The notes: generated by a model not told the origin, from the letters alone. Positions 24,043 through 32,404 are shown, numbered from the stretch's first letter. The stretch is DNA of 64,000 bases from Oscillospiraceae bacterium (GCA_009787625.1 WQSX01000004.1:1-64000); one strand, 5' to 3'. A program made the numbers and translations.

Positions 24043-25263
24043 TTATCGAATTTCCCTGCATTCTAAATAGTACCGCTTATCGCGGGCGTGACCTACGGAG
24101 AAGCTTTTTCTTGGGAACACTCCCCTCTTTGCCACGGTTTCAAAGAAGTCTGATTTTTCCATTGAGGGTAAAAGCAGCCCCACTGTGCCTTCTTGTTTTG
24201 CGAGGTTTTCTGTTGTATCGTCTCCGTGGATATAGTCGATAGTGCCTGAGTTACGCTCTACATATTTATCCACGAAATCTTGCATAACTGCATACAGATC
24301 GCCAATGCAATCAGCGGTTATACCTATTTCTCCGCTATCTGAGCTTGTAACCCATTTTATTGCATAATTGTTACCCGTTGGCATGGCTTTTGTAAATTCT
24401 TCGATAAATTTACTTGCGTCTATGTTGAATATTACTCTGTGAATGGCCTCAAAATCTATCGCAGAATCGTAAACATTACTCATCTCCAGGAGTGCCTTGC
24501 TCGCAGGGTGGTTTTTTCTCTCGCTCTCGCTGATGTTTTGCTTTATCTCGTCCCAATAGACTTTTGCCGCGGCAAGCGAGTGATTTCCATCGCCCATAAT
24601 CATCAGCATGTCGCTCTTTTCATGAAGTGCGCTCAGTGCTTTTAATACATTTTGAGCATTTTCGCCTGTCACTTGTTTGCCTGCGATATGTCCGCCACCT
24701 TCCATAAGTGGAAAATCGTAGAGTGTCGGCAGAGTACCTACAATCTTTGTAAGCGGCTCTATTACCGTTTCGTTTTTATCGTCTATGAATGTGATGATGT
24801 GCGGTAATTCAAGAGGTGCAATCTTGCGTACTGCTACACGTGCCGGCAGGCGGTCAAGCACTGTGCCCTCGCTGGCGCGAATTGCAGAGGGTGCGCCTGT
24901 AAAGTCGTATTCTTCTAAATCAACCGCTCCTACTATCCCCTTTCGCACCCGCCCGTCGGGCTGAGTCCGCTCAATATAAATCAGAGAATCTTTTATTATT
25001 TCAAAAACGTCTGTGCTTAAATACTCCTGCATGGTGTCGCATATTTTCTTAGTTTCCGTTTTTTCGTCAACTTCTTCCAGATATGCCTCCGGGATAATGA
25101 GTTTTAGCGTTGATGGCTTATCTCCCACTTGCTTTTCTACTCGCTCCCAATAATCTTTCTCAGATGTAAACTGGTCGCATGCCACGACTGCCCATTTTTC
25201 CATTTCCTGCGCTGATAGTTTTGGTAGTAAGATGTCGGTTGGTGTAAAGATTTGATTTTTCAA
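24043..25263 (-). CDS. DUF1015 family protein
   Basis: This 406-residue protein has the DUF1015 hallmarks: WAVVACDQFTSEKDYW near the start, IYIERTQPDGRVRKGIVGAVDLE, MGDGNHSLAAAKVYWDE, and the C-terminal KRGVFPRKSFSVGHARDKRYYLE. The start is an unusual TTG at 25263, 7 bases after GAGGAG; frames open further upstream would run into the preceding gene and a repeat. The family has no settled biochemical role, though the conserved GDGNH motif suggests an enzyme. It follows a homocysteine methyltransferase gene on the same strand. Confidence 0.9.
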   Translation of the reverse strand: MKNQIFTPTDILLPKLSAQEMEKWAVVACDQFTSEKDYWERVEKQVGDKPSTLKLIIPEAYLEEVDEKTETKKICDTMQEYLSTDVFEIIKDSLIYIERTQPDGRVRKGIVGAVDLEEYDFTGAPSAIRASEGTVLDRLPARVAVRKIAPLELPHIITFIDDKNETVIEPLTKIVGTLPTLYDFPLMEGGGHIAGKQVTGENAQNVLKALSALHEKSDMLMIMGDGNHSLAAAKVYWDEIKQNISESERKNHPASKALLEMSNVYDSAIDFEAIHRVIFNIDASKFIEEFTKAMPTGNNYAIKWVTSSDSGEIGITADCIGDLYAVMQDFVDKYVERNSGTIDYIHGDDTTENLAKQEGTVGLLLPSMEKSDFFETVAKRGVFPRKSFSVGHARDKRYYLECREIR

Positions 25264-25286
25264 TGTAGTTCTCCTCAATGTCTTGG

Positions 25287-25314
25287 TTGCGGGCGACCGG
25301 GGACGGCCGCCCCT
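25287..25314. repeat. Short GC-rich palindrome
   Basis: GGGCGACCGGGG and CGGCCGCCCC form a G/C-rich hairpin in the 49-base gap between the DUF1015 and methyltransferase genes. This looks like a small interspersed repeat rather than a terminator, as no T-run follows. Confidence 0.45.
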
Positions 25315-26164
25315 ACAGTATAGCCTCCAGCGAACTTTTAAGTGCCTTGATGTACTCCGGGGTGGTGCCGCAGCAACCACCCAGTATTTTTGCTCCCATT
25401 TTTGCATAGGGTAACATTTGCTCGGCAAATTGCTCTGCTCCTGTGTGGTATGCTCCGCTTTCACCGTCGGGTAGTCCTGCGTTTGGTTTTATGATTATCG
25501 GTAACTTTGTTTGTTTAAAAAGTTCTTTCGCCGTTTCTTCCATTGCCGGTGGTTCTAAGCTGCAATTTAGCCCTATTGCCGATGCACCCAGTTCTTCGGC
25601 TAGTTTTACAAAATCTTCAACGGTAACACCCATGAATGTGCGCCCGGCTTTTTCAAACGTCATAGTCACGAGCATAGGTAGCTTCGTGTTTTCTTTCACG
25701 GCTGTCATTGCCTCTTTTAGCTCGTGAATGTCACTCATTGTTTCGATGGCGGCAAAATCCGCTCCCGCCCTCTCCCCTGCTACAGCCATTTCTTTGAAAA
25801 TATCGTATGCATCTTCAGGTTCCAGATCGCCGTAAGGCTCCAATAAATGCCCCGTAGAACCTATGTCAAGCGCTACTTTCGCTCTACCCGCACTCGCCCT
25901 TTTTGCGATTTCAACTGCGGCCGTAATTATCTCTTCGGGTGTATAGCCCGTCTCTTTTAGGTTTAATCTGTTTGAGCCGAATGTGTTTGTGCAGATGATG
26001 TCACTGCCGGCATCTACATACATTTTATGTATGTTTTCTACGGCTTCAGGGGTTGTTATGTTCATCAGATCGGGTTTCTCGCCCGGCTCTAAGCCTGCCT
26101 TTTGGAGCATTGTGCCCATTGCACCATCGTAGAGCAGGTATTTTTTTTGTGAATCAAACAGCAT
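25313..26164 (-). CDS. Homocysteine S-methyltransferase domain protein
   Basis: This 283-residue TIM-barrel protein matches the homocysteine-binding domain of MetH and betaine-homocysteine methyltransferases. It has DGAMGTMLQKAG at the start, GSDIICTNTFGSN, and the zinc ligands in GLNCS and in GGCCGTTP near the end. It would move a methyl group to homocysteine to make methionine; the methyl donor is not evident. It lacks the folate and cobalamin domains of full MetH, so it acts either with separate subunits or with S-methylmethionine-type donors. It is divergent from glnS. Confidence 0.9.
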   Translation of the reverse strand: MLFDSQKKYLLYDGAMGTMLQKAGLEPGEKPDLMNITTPEAVENIHKMYVDAGSDIICTNTFGSNRLNLKETGYTPEEIITAAVEIAKRASAGRAKVALDIGSTGHLLEPYGDLEPEDAYDIFKEMAVAGERAGADFAAIETMSDIHELKEAMTAVKENTKLPMLVTMTFEKAGRTFMGVTVEDFVKLAEELGASAIGLNCSLEPPAMEETAKELFKQTKLPIIIKPNAGLPDGESGAYHTGAEQFAEQMLPYAKMGAKILGGCCGTTPEYIKALKSSLEAIL

Positions 26165-26233
26165 TGTAAAAACCTCGCATTTATGATATTCTAATGGGTA
26201 ACTAAAGCTATTCTATCATAGGAAGGTACTAAA

Positions 26234-27901
26234 ATGGAAGAACTTTCAAAGAATTTTATTGAAGCATTTGTTGAAGAAGATATAGCTCCCGGTGGGCAGT
26301 TTGAGGGAAAAACTGTTCGCACACGTCTGCCGCCTGAACCAAACGGATATCCCCATATCGGACATGCGATGGCATTTTCCATCAGCATGAACATCGCCGA
26401 GCAGTTCGGTGGGCTTTGTAATCTCCGTTTTGACGATACCAACCCGGATACCGAAGAGGACGAGTTTGTCGAAGCTATTTGTGAAGATGTAAAGTGGCTG
26501 GGGCTTGATTGGGGCGACAGGTTGTTCTTCGGAAGTGATTATTTTGAGAGAACATATGAGCTCGCCGTTGGGCTTATAAAAAAAGGGCTTGCATATATAT
26601 GCGAAATGTCTCCCGAAGAATTCAAGCAAAACCGTGGTGGCATCGGAGTTCCCGCAACTTCTCCACACAGAGACAGGCCTATCGAAGAAAGTCTCGATTT
26701 ATTTGAGCGTATGAAAAACAAGGAATTCCCGGAAGGTGCCATGACACTTAGGGCAAAAATAGACCTTGAAAGCGGTAATTTCAACATGCGCGACCCTGTT
26801 ATTTACCGCATAAAACATGCGCACCACCACCGTCAAGGTGATAAATGGTGCATCTATCCAATGTATGATTTTGCGCATCCCATACAAGACGCGCTTGAGG
26901 ATATCACTCACTCGTTTTGCTCGCTTGAGTATAAAGAGCATAGACCGCTCTATAATTGGGTTTTGGAGAACACCGACGTTCCAAGTAATCCTCGGCAAAT
27001 AGAGTTTGGCAGGCGAAGCCTTGACCATACAGTTATGTCAAAGCGAAAGCTACGGAAACTGGTCGAGGACGGACATGTGAGCGGTTGGGACGACCCAAGG
27101 CTCCCCACCATAAGAGGCCTTCGCCGCCGCGGTTACACACCACAGTCTATAAATGACTTTTGCAAAAGAATCAGCGTCGGTCTAACGTCAAACACCATAG
27201 AATACTCTCTGCTGGAGCACTGCCTGCGCGAAGATTTAAACTCCCATGCACAGCGTGCGATGGTTGTACTCAGACCTGTCCGTCTGATTATCACAAACTA
27301 TCCTGAAGGCAAATCCGAAACGCTGAAGGTTGAAAACAACCCCAATGACGAAGCAGCGGGCGAGCGTGATGTCGCTTTCTCACGTGAGGTTTGGGTCGAA
27401 AGCGATGACTTTATGATTGACCCACCTAAAAAATATAACAGGCTTTTTGTGGGCAATGAGGTAAGACTAAAAGGTGCATATATTGTAAAATGCACAGGTT
27501 ACGAAACGGACGCAAACGGCAATGTGACTGTCGTAACAGCGGAATACGACCCCGAAACGAGAGGCGGCACAACACCCGACGGGCGCAAGGTGCGCGGTAC
27601 AATTCACTGGGCTGATGCTCAAACTGCTGTAGACTGCGAAGTAAGGCTCTATGACAGACTCTTTACCGACCCTGAGCCCGACGCATCAGGTAAGGATTTC
27701 CTTGAGCTCATTAACCCTGATTCACTCGAAATTTTAAGCAGATGTAAGGCGGAAAAATTGTTGGAAAATGCAGAAGCACCACAGGATTTCCAGTTCCTGC
27801 GGCTCGGATATTTTTCCGTGGATAATAAAGACTCAAAGCCGGGCAACCTAGTGTTTAACAGAGCAACATCACTCAAAGATGGGTTTAAGCCGGCGGGTTA
27901 G
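26234..27901 (+). CDS. glnS: Glutaminyl-tRNA synthetase
   Basis: This 555-residue class I synthetase has PNGYPHIGHA (HIGH motif, about 37-46), FDDTNPDTE, and DFAHPIQDALEDITHSFCSLE. The KMSKS loop appears as VMSKRKL, followed by PRLPTIRGLRRRGYTP and the two beta-barrels of the anticodon-binding region. FDDTNP is shared with GluRS of non-discriminating type, but the C-terminal beta-barrels and RRRG motif indicate GlnRS. Most Bacillota make Gln-tRNA indirectly through GatCAB, so a GlnRS here is a point of interest. It is monocistronic, with a hairpin repeat 24 bases after its stop. Confidence 0.95.
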   Translation: MEELSKNFIEAFVEEDIAPGGQFEGKTVRTRLPPEPNGYPHIGHAMAFSISMNIAEQFGGLCNLRFDDTNPDTEEDEFVEAICEDVKWLGLDWGDRLFFGSDYFERTYELAVGLIKKGLAYICEMSPEEFKQNRGGIGVPATSPHRDRPIEESLDLFERMKNKEFPEGAMTLRAKIDLESGNFNMRDPVIYRIKHAHHHRQGDKWCIYPMYDFAHPIQDALEDITHSFCSLEYKEHRPLYNWVLENTDVPSNPRQIEFGRRSLDHTVMSKRKLRKLVEDGHVSGWDDPRLPTIRGLRRRGYTPQSINDFCKRISVGLTSNTIEYSLLEHCLREDLNSHAQRAMVVLRPVRLIITNYPEGKSETLKVENNPNDEAAGERDVAFSREVWVESDDFMIDPPKKYNRLFVGNEVRLKGAYIVKCTGYETDANGNVTVVTAEYDPETRGGTTPDGRKVRGTIHWADAQTAVDCEVRLYDRLFTDPEPDASGKDFLELINPDSLEILSRCKAEKLLENAEAPQDFQFLRLGYFSVDNKDSKPGNLVFNRATSLKDGFKPAG

Positions 27902-27924
27902 TGAGTAATTCAAGCACCGAGGCA

Positions 27925-28018
27925 GCAGATTATGGGCAGTTTGTGGAGTCTTTTTTCGAGAACAGCGGTGTAGATCCCGATGGCTCGAAAAAAGCGGAAC
28001 AAATTGTCCATAATCTGC
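27925..28018 (+). repeat. Hairpin repeat family 1, copy 3
   Basis: This 94-bp palindrome begins 24 bases after the glnS stop. The outer stem GCAGATTATGG pairs with CCATAATCTGC; the TTA/TAA exchange relative to copies 2, 6 and 7 is matched on both arms. The centre is identical to all others and reads GAGAACAGCGG in the glnS direction. Confidence 0.92.
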
Positions 28019-28058
28019 GGGAGCAGTGCGAGGTTTGCGGGACGATTGCCATCGTCCC

Positions 28059-28847
28059 CTACTTTTTTATTAGAAATGGCAATTTAAATCGGAAGAAGTT
28101 TGATATTCTGCCGAACACTCGTACTATCCATGGACGCTTTTTCATGTTTGGGTCTGTGCGTACAAGCAGTGTTTCCAGTGAGTTTACTATGCTGTCTAAC
28201 AGCAAGAGCCTACGTGTTGTTTCGCGTTGGAACTTTTCGAGCTGGTTTGTTGTATCACGGCGGAATCCGTCCATGCGTTTTTCTGTGTCTGCATGGAGAT
28301 GTATGAAGTCGCTGCTTGTTTTATTTAACTGCTCCAGCGTCTCGCGCTGAAATGTGTCGAGACGTTTTTCCGTGTCTGCGCCCAGCTTTACGAACTTTTT
28401 ATTTACTTCATCAATGGAATCGTGCACGACCTTTTGTTGTTTTATGGCAAACTCAGCCTGCTCACCTGTCTTTTTTTCATGCAGAGTAAGCCGCTCATCG
28501 TGACCGGAGATCATTTTGTTAGTATTGTCGAGTGTGTATGTTGTGGTCTTGATTACATTTTTTAGGTCGTCAATATTTTTGATGATTATATCTTGCTCGT
28601 TGACGAGTTTGAGCATATCAGAACGGTAGTGCTGAAATGACTCCATCATTCTACTGTGGGCATCATCAACTTCAATTTGCTTACGCCTGATGTATTGCTC
28701 TGTTGACTCTAATGCTTTGACAGCGTTGTCTTGACGCTTCAAAATGTCAACCAGCATGTTATCTTGATCTTGCATCTCCACGGCGAGTCGAGTAAAAAAC
28801 CCAATCAGGGCTTGGTCTCGCTCTAATTTTTTAGGTTGCTCCGACAA
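28059..28847 (-). CDS. Coiled-coil protein of unknown function
   Basis: This 262-residue protein is almost entirely helical. Charged heptads run from about residue 40 to 230, including a repeated unit (ADTEKRLDTFQRETLEQL and ADTEKRMDGFRRDTTNQL). The C terminus is basic and aromatic (IVRVFGRISNFFRFKLPFLIKK) and may bind membrane. The start is TTG at 28847 with GAGGTG 5 bases upstream. I do not recognise a family. A structural or membrane-associated scaffold role is plausible. Confidence 0.75.
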   Translation of the reverse strand: MSEQPKKLERDQALIGFFTRLAVEMQDQDNMLVDILKRQDNAVKALESTEQYIRRKQIEVDDAHSRMMESFQHYRSDMLKLVNEQDIIIKNIDDLKNVIKTTTYTLDNTNKMISGHDERLTLHEKKTGEQAEFAIKQQKVVHDSIDEVNKKFVKLGADTEKRLDTFQRETLEQLNKTSSDFIHLHADTEKRMDGFRRDTTNQLEKFQRETTRRLLLLDSIVNSLETLLVRTDPNMKKRPWIVRVFGRISNFFRFKLPFLIKK

Positions 28848-28891
28848 AACTTCACCTCATTGCTAATTTTTATGACCATTCATTGCTGATT

Positions 28892-29137
28892 TTAGTTTAA
28901 GGTTGTTTTGAGTGCCTGTGCCAACTGGTCGGGGCATGATGTATTCTTGTGTCCGCAAGTGATTCCCTCCAGTTGCTCAATCACTTTTGAAACTTCTTGC
29001 CCTTGAACGAGTTTGGACAGCCCGAATAAATTTCCGGGACAACCGCCCGCAATTTCGACATTTTTAACGATGCCGTTTTCTACCTCTATATCAAACTTGT
29101 TGCTACATACGCCTCTGGGAACATAACTAATTTTCAT
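28892..29137 (-). CDS. TSCPD domain protein
   Basis: This 81-residue protein ends with the diagnostic TSCPDQLAQAL and contains GVCSNKFDIEV, GGCPGNLFGLSKL and a conserved CGHK. It is the stand-alone TSCPD type found in many anaerobic Bacillota; the same domain sits at the end of some ribonucleotide reductases. Its four cysteines suggest metal or redox chemistry, but no function is established. The ATG at 29137 is preceded by GAGAGGTTACA. Confidence 0.88.
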   Translation of the reverse strand: MKISYVPRGVCSNKFDIEVENGIVKNVEIAGGCPGNLFGLSKLVQGQEVSKVIEQLEGITCGHKNTSCPDQLAQALKTTLN

Positions 29138-29243
29138 TGTAACCTCTCTAATATTTGCCAAATTTATTTATATGCTTAAATACCTCACCTGAGTATACTC
29201 CAAAGTTTATTAAAATTCAATCCTTAGAGTATTAAAATTTTTC

Positions 29244-29272
29244 TTTACTTTTTGCATTTTTGCTGTTAAAAT
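29244..29272 (+). promoter_or_regulatory. Promoter of a small unknown gene
   Basis: TTTACT (29244-29249) and TAAAAT (29267-29272) are spaced by exactly 17 bases, 35 bases before the start of the small gene at 29307. T-rich sequence lies upstream. Confidence 0.6.
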
Positions 29273-29306
29273 CAGATAAATTTAAAGATGAAAGGTGGTG
29301 AGAGGC

Positions 29307-29528
29307 TTGAGGCAATTTGGTTTACGTTACATATTAGATGTTTTCTTAGGAAGCGATGTAGTACGTAGATTCACATTCAAAACAATGGGTGCATGGGATA
29401 GTTGCGCCCTTTTGGCGGTTTCTAACCACCAGCTCGCAATGGAATCAGCTTATGCATGGGAGCAGTCTGCCCATTTTGAAAGAGTTAATTGTTTTGAGTG
29501 CTTATCACCACATGATAAAGTAGCATAA
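29307..29528 (+). CDS. Small protein of unknown function with own promoter and terminator
   Basis: This frame encodes about 73 residues: MRQFGLRYIL, then DVFLGSDVVRRFTFKTMGAW and a Cys/His-containing rest (DSCALLAVSNHQ, NCFECLSPHDK). The likely start is TTG at 29307, 8 bases after the near-perfect Shine-Dalgarno AAAGGTGGTG; two GTG codons at 29295-29300 lie inside that site. A good promoter precedes it and a strong terminator follows 24 bases after the stop. This argues for a real, independently expressed gene. The C-x-x-C pair may bind metal. No family is recognised. Confidence 0.65.
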   Translation: MRQFGLRYILDVFLGSDVVRRFTFKTMGAWDSCALLAVSNHQLAMESAYAWEQSAHFERVNCFECLSPHDKVA

Positions 29529-29551
29529 TTTTGCTCCTTTTATATCTGGTG

Positions 29552-29589
29552 TCCTGTGCAGTCAAAACAGTCTGCACAGGATTTTTTTT
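29552..29589 (+). terminator. Strong rho-independent terminator
   Basis: TCCTGTGCAG pairs perfectly with CTGCACAGGA around a ten-base loop, followed by eight T. It ends the small gene at 29307-29528. Confidence 0.9.
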
Positions 29590-29618
29590 GTTGTCCAAAT
29601 TTATAGTGCTCGTTATCC

Positions 29619-29714
29619 GCAGATAATGGACAATTTGCTCCGCTTTTTTTCGAGCCATCGGGATCTACACCGCTGTTCTCGCAAAAAAGACTCCGCAAAC
29701 AGCCCATTATCTGC
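29619..29714 (-). repeat. Hairpin repeat family 1, copy 4
   Basis: This 96-bp palindrome lies 30 bases after the terminator and 42 before the ABC-F fragment. The outer stem GCAGATAATGG pairs with CCATTATCTGC. In the inner stem one T/C position (TTCGAG against CTCGCAA) is left unpaired, unlike other copies, suggesting a recent single change. Confidence 0.92.
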
Positions 29715-29755
29715 TAGTGCGGTGAATAATACATAAAATACGATGAGTTTTTAAC

Positions 29756-29977
29756 ATGATAGATATATCAGTACATGAATTGAATAAGTACTACGGCGCG
29801 AACCATGTCCTCAAGGGGATTAGTTTTGAAATTTACAAAGGTGAAAAAGTCGGATTGCTGGGGAGAAACGGTTCAGGCAAGACTACCTTATTTAAGGTGA
29901 TTAGCGAAGATGAACCATATGAAAGCGGTGATATTACGGTGTTCAACGGTGGGTTTAACGAGTGGCTCGGTGGGTGA
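29756..29977 (+). pseudogene. N-terminal fragment of an ABC-F ATPase
   Basis: The 73-residue frame reads as the start of an ABC-F protein: MIDISVHELNKYYGANHVLKGISFEI, Walker A GRNGSGKTT, then LFKVISEDEPYESGDI. After that it diverges (VFNGGFNEWLGG) and stops. ABC-F proteins normally have over 500 residues and two ATPase domains with signature and Walker B motifs, none of which follow in any frame. It is a truncated remnant, next to a nine-G run (29983-29991) and a toxin-antitoxin pair, so the locus looks rearranged. Confidence 0.85.
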
Positions 29978-30036
29978 ATTATGGGGGGGGGTAGCTTTAC
30001 TTATCCTCACCCCTGTGTACAAACCTGCTGCAATTC

Positions 30037-30360
30037 TCATGAATCTTGTTCCTCGCCAAATAGCAAAGAAATATAATCTCTTCTAGCATAAATCACACGG
30101 ATAATATATATATCGTTTCCGTCAATACGGTAAAATACAATATATTTTCCACTTACAAGAAAGCGATAATCAACGTCAACATCGGCTATTGATGACAGTT
30201 TCGCACCAAGTTCAGCATGCTCTCGGAGCAAACCAATTTTTCTGATAATCTTTGCAATTGTGCTTTTCGCCGCTTTCGGACTTGTCAGCTCGTCGGTGAT
30301 ATATTTTTCTATCATAGCAAGATCAGTTGACGATTCGTGGGAATAGTTAATATTATTCAT
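30037..30360 (-). CDS. RelE/ParE-family toxin
   Basis: This 107-residue protein has the typical outline: INYSHESSTDLAMIEKYI at the start, a helical hairpin, VDYRFLVSGKYIVFYRI, and the C-terminal IYIIRVIYARRDYISLLFG. The ARRDY end places it near the ParE/RelE plasmid-stabilisation group. The start is the ATG at 30360, which overlaps the antitoxin stop by 8 bases. The target (mRNA or gyrase) is not settled by the sequence. Confidence 0.9.
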   Translation of the reverse strand: MNNINYSHESSTDLAMIEKYITDELTSPKAAKSTIAKIIRKIGLLREHAELGAKLSSIADVDVDYRFLVSGKYIVFYRIDGNDIYIIRVIYARRDYISLLFGEEQDS

Positions 30361-30607
30361 TTTCAATTCCAAACCGAGCTTTTATTTCGTCAGCAGATAG
30401 CCAACCTTTCTCGCGACCGCTCTTTTCACCTTTTTCCAGTTCTCCGAGTAGCCTTATGGTGGCTTGAATTCTCTCATACTCACTCAAATCCAAAATCGCA
30501 TAACGGCCTCTCCCGTTTTTTGTTAAAAACACAGGTTCACCAACTGCAATTTCTTTTAATACTTCGTTATAGTTTCGTAAATCTGATACCGGCATTATAT
30601 TCGGCAT
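30353..30607 (-). CDS. Phd/YefM-family antitoxin
   Basis: This 84-residue protein has N-terminal IMPVSDLRNYNEVLKEI, then PVFLTKNGRGRYAILDLSEYE, the Phd DNA-binding fold. The C-terminal region (LEKGEKSGREKGWLSADEI) would neutralise the toxin encoded by the overlapping downstream gene. GAAAGGGGGAT lies upstream of the ATG. It is the second complete pair in the window and differs clearly in sequence from the pair at 5456-6059, so they are probably not a recent duplication. Confidence 0.92.
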   Translation of the reverse strand: MPNIMPVSDLRNYNEVLKEIAVGEPVFLTKNGRGRYAILDLSEYERIQATIRLLGELEKGEKSGREKGWLSADEIKARFGIENE

Positions 30608-30633
30608 AGTAAAATCCCCCTTTCGCTGTCATT

Positions 30634-30662
30634 AGTTTATCATTATTTTTCTTAAAATTCAA
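30634..30662 (-). promoter_or_regulatory. Promoter of the second toxin-antitoxin pair
   Basis: On the minus strand TTGAAT (30657-30662) and TAAACT (30634-30639) are 17 bases apart, 27 bases before the antitoxin start. The rest of the gap to 30822 has no gene-like frame. Confidence 0.5.
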
Positions 30663-30822
30663 CAGCAGTCTTCCTTGTTGCAAAAGGCAAGAAAATATAA
30701 CATTGCTTTACCGGCACTATGCTAACAAAACAATGTCTCTGCTCCCCTCGCTTCTTTATGCTAAAATACCATTGCCATTAGGCTGGAAGTTACTTGTCGG
30801 TGGGTGACCCTTGCTTTTTAAC

Positions 30823-31326
30823 TTACACAGTTATGTTAACGCCGCTGCCTGACTGTGAGTCTGTCGCTCTTATTGCGTTTATTCTTTCCATCAATTGACT
30901 CACCAACTCCATATCGCCCTCTCTTTGACTGCGGAATATGGAATCTCTCCACTCCTGAACATTATTATATACCCGAACTTCGCGAGTTTCGGGGTTAAAG
31001 CTGAATTGACCTATACTCTGACCGGGCGCAACATTTGGGATAAGTCCTGCCTCGTGGCGGGCACGGCGCATTGCAGTAATCTCAGGAGGCGTAATTCCCA
31101 CCCTGCCACGAGGATTATGCCTTTCTTGCGGTGCATAGCGGCCAATAGCTTCTCTAATTTCACCCATCAATAAATCTTCTTCTGAGAGAGAACCAAAGTT
31201 AGTACCGGGGGTCGGAAGTTGTCGCAGATCTTGCCCTGCAAGCCTTTCAACCTTTGATGCTATACTCATAAGAGATTCTCTTGACATATTGTTGATTATG
31301 CTACTCATACTGTTTCTTACATTCAT
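30823..31326 (-). CDS. Hypothetical protein
   Basis: I do not recognise this 167-residue, soluble-looking protein. It is Arg/Ile/Ser/Gly-rich, with a helical N-terminal part (SSIINNMSRESLMSIASKVERL), a middle segment with RYAPQERHNPRGRVGITPPEI, and a C-terminal VQEWRDSIFRSQREGDMELVSQLMERINAI. There is no signal peptide or membrane helix. AAGGAGGGCATCACG precedes the ATG. It stands alone between a toxin-antitoxin pair and thymidine kinase, in what looks like an accessory stretch. The 31327-31580 gap upstream holds only A/T-rich promoter-like sequence. Confidence 0.6.
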   Translation of the reverse strand: MNVRNSMSSIINNMSRESLMSIASKVERLAGQDLRQLPTPGTNFGSLSEEDLLMGEIREAIGRYAPQERHNPRGRVGITPPEITAMRRARHEAGLIPNVAPGQSIGQFSFNPETREVRVYNNVQEWRDSIFRSQREGDMELVSQLMERINAIRATDSQSGSGVNITV

Positions 31327-31580
31327 CGTGATGCCCTCCTTGACTTCCCAATTATTATCTTAACATTGATAGCGCTGCTATCAAATATTTCTGTGCATAA
31401 CACACCCTATTTCGATTATCGGAAGAAATACATCAAAACTTTAGCGTTTTTTGTCCGCTTTTTTTATCAGATTTGAAATAATTTACATAAAACATTCTTT
31501 TCATTTACGAATTGAGCATAGTTTGATATACTTAGTAGGCTTAATAGTTTCTATTTTATCATAAAAAGGAATGGATTGTT

Positions 31581-32183
31581 ATGGCTAAACTTTATTTTCG
31601 ATATGGAGCAATGAACTCAGGTAAAACTGCAAACTTACTTATGGTTGCGGATAATTACATCAATCAGGAAAAAAATGTTATTATCTTAAAGCCTGATAAG
31701 GATACGCGGTGGGGAATGGCGGGAGAGGTCAAATCTCGTGCTATTGTAACATCTCAGCCTGCGGCTTTAATCAATGATTCGCTCAATTTGCAGAAATTCA
31801 TCGCCGAACAGCTTGAAGTAATCAAAATTGCCGCAATCTTGGTCGAGGAAGCTCAGTTTTTAACAAAAGAACAGGTGCGGCAACTCGCAATGGTTGTTGA
31901 TGAAAAAAATATCCCCGTTCTCTGCTATGGACTGCGGTGTTCATATCTCGACGGTGAACTTTTTGAAGGAAGTGCCGCTCTTATGTATTGGGCTGACACC
32001 ATTGAAGAGATAAAAAATGTTTGCCAATATTGCACAAGCAAAGCTACTAAAAATCTGCTCCGCATAAATGGCACTCCACAATATAGCGGCTCTTTTGTCG
32101 TTATGGGAGACGTGTCCGGCGACAATGAGGTGGTTTTTACACCTGTCTGCCGCAGGCATTATCTTAATCCGCCAAAAGCGTGA
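31581..32183 (+). CDS. tdk: Thymidine kinase (type II)
   Basis: This 200-residue enzyme phosphorylates thymidine in salvage. It has the P-loop GAMNSGKT (9-16), the catalytic pair in ILVEEAQF (E89-E90, where the usual first residue is Asp), LCYGLRCSY, the lasso region, and a zinc site made of CQYC and the C-terminal CRRH. Length and layout fit TK1-type bacterial enzymes. AAAAGGAATGGATTGTT precedes the ATG. A family 1 hairpin follows 23 bases after the stop. Confidence 0.95.
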   Translation: MAKLYFRYGAMNSGKTANLLMVADNYINQEKNVIILKPDKDTRWGMAGEVKSRAIVTSQPAALINDSLNLQKFIAEQLEVIKIAAILVEEAQFLTKEQVRQLAMVVDEKNIPVLCYGLRCSYLDGELFEGSAALMYWADTIEEIKNVCQYCTSKATKNLLRINGTPQYSGSFVVMGDVSGDNEVVFTPVCRRHYLNPPKA

Positions 32184-32205
32184 GTTAAGAAAACGCACAA
32201 AGGTA

Positions 32206-32299
32206 GCAGGTGATGTGCAGTTTGCGGAGTCTTTTTTCGAGAACAGCGGTGTAGATCCCGATGGCTCGAAAAAAGCGGAGCAAATTGCATATCACCTGC
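32206..32299 (+). repeat. Hairpin repeat family 1, copy 5
   Basis: A 94-bp palindrome 23 bases after the tdk stop. The outer stem GCAGGTGATGTGCAG pairs with CTGCATATCACCTGC-type sequence (one G-T wobble), a distinct outer stem in which the changes are matched on both arms. The centre reads GAGAACAGCGG in the tdk direction. Confidence 0.92.
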
Positions 32300-32337
32300 G
32301 AGAACAAGGCATTTGTGAAAGTCCGTGTAACAAATCA

Positions 32338-32386
32338 CCCGGCCCTACGGGGCCACCCTCTTTACTAAAGAGGGCAGGGGGTAGAA
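32338..32386. repeat. Two short hairpins before the fusion gene
   Basis: GGCCCTACGGGGCC and CCCTCTTTACTAAAGAGGG are two adjacent self-complementary stretches, followed by GCAGGGGGTAG. They look like a short interspersed palindrome rather than a terminator, because no T-run follows and a gene begins 19 bases later. Confidence 0.5.
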
Positions 32387-32404
32387 CGAAATGGAGTAAT
32401 AAAC

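Noticed and set aside
26246..26668. Long antisense frames over glnS, clpC, efp and other core genes
   Set aside because: They follow the codon pattern of the real gene on the other strand and have no binding sites or recognisable domains.
29983..29991. Nine-G run as a phase-variation switch
   Set aside because: It lies after the stop codon of the broken ABC-F fragment, and length changes would not restore a longer frame.
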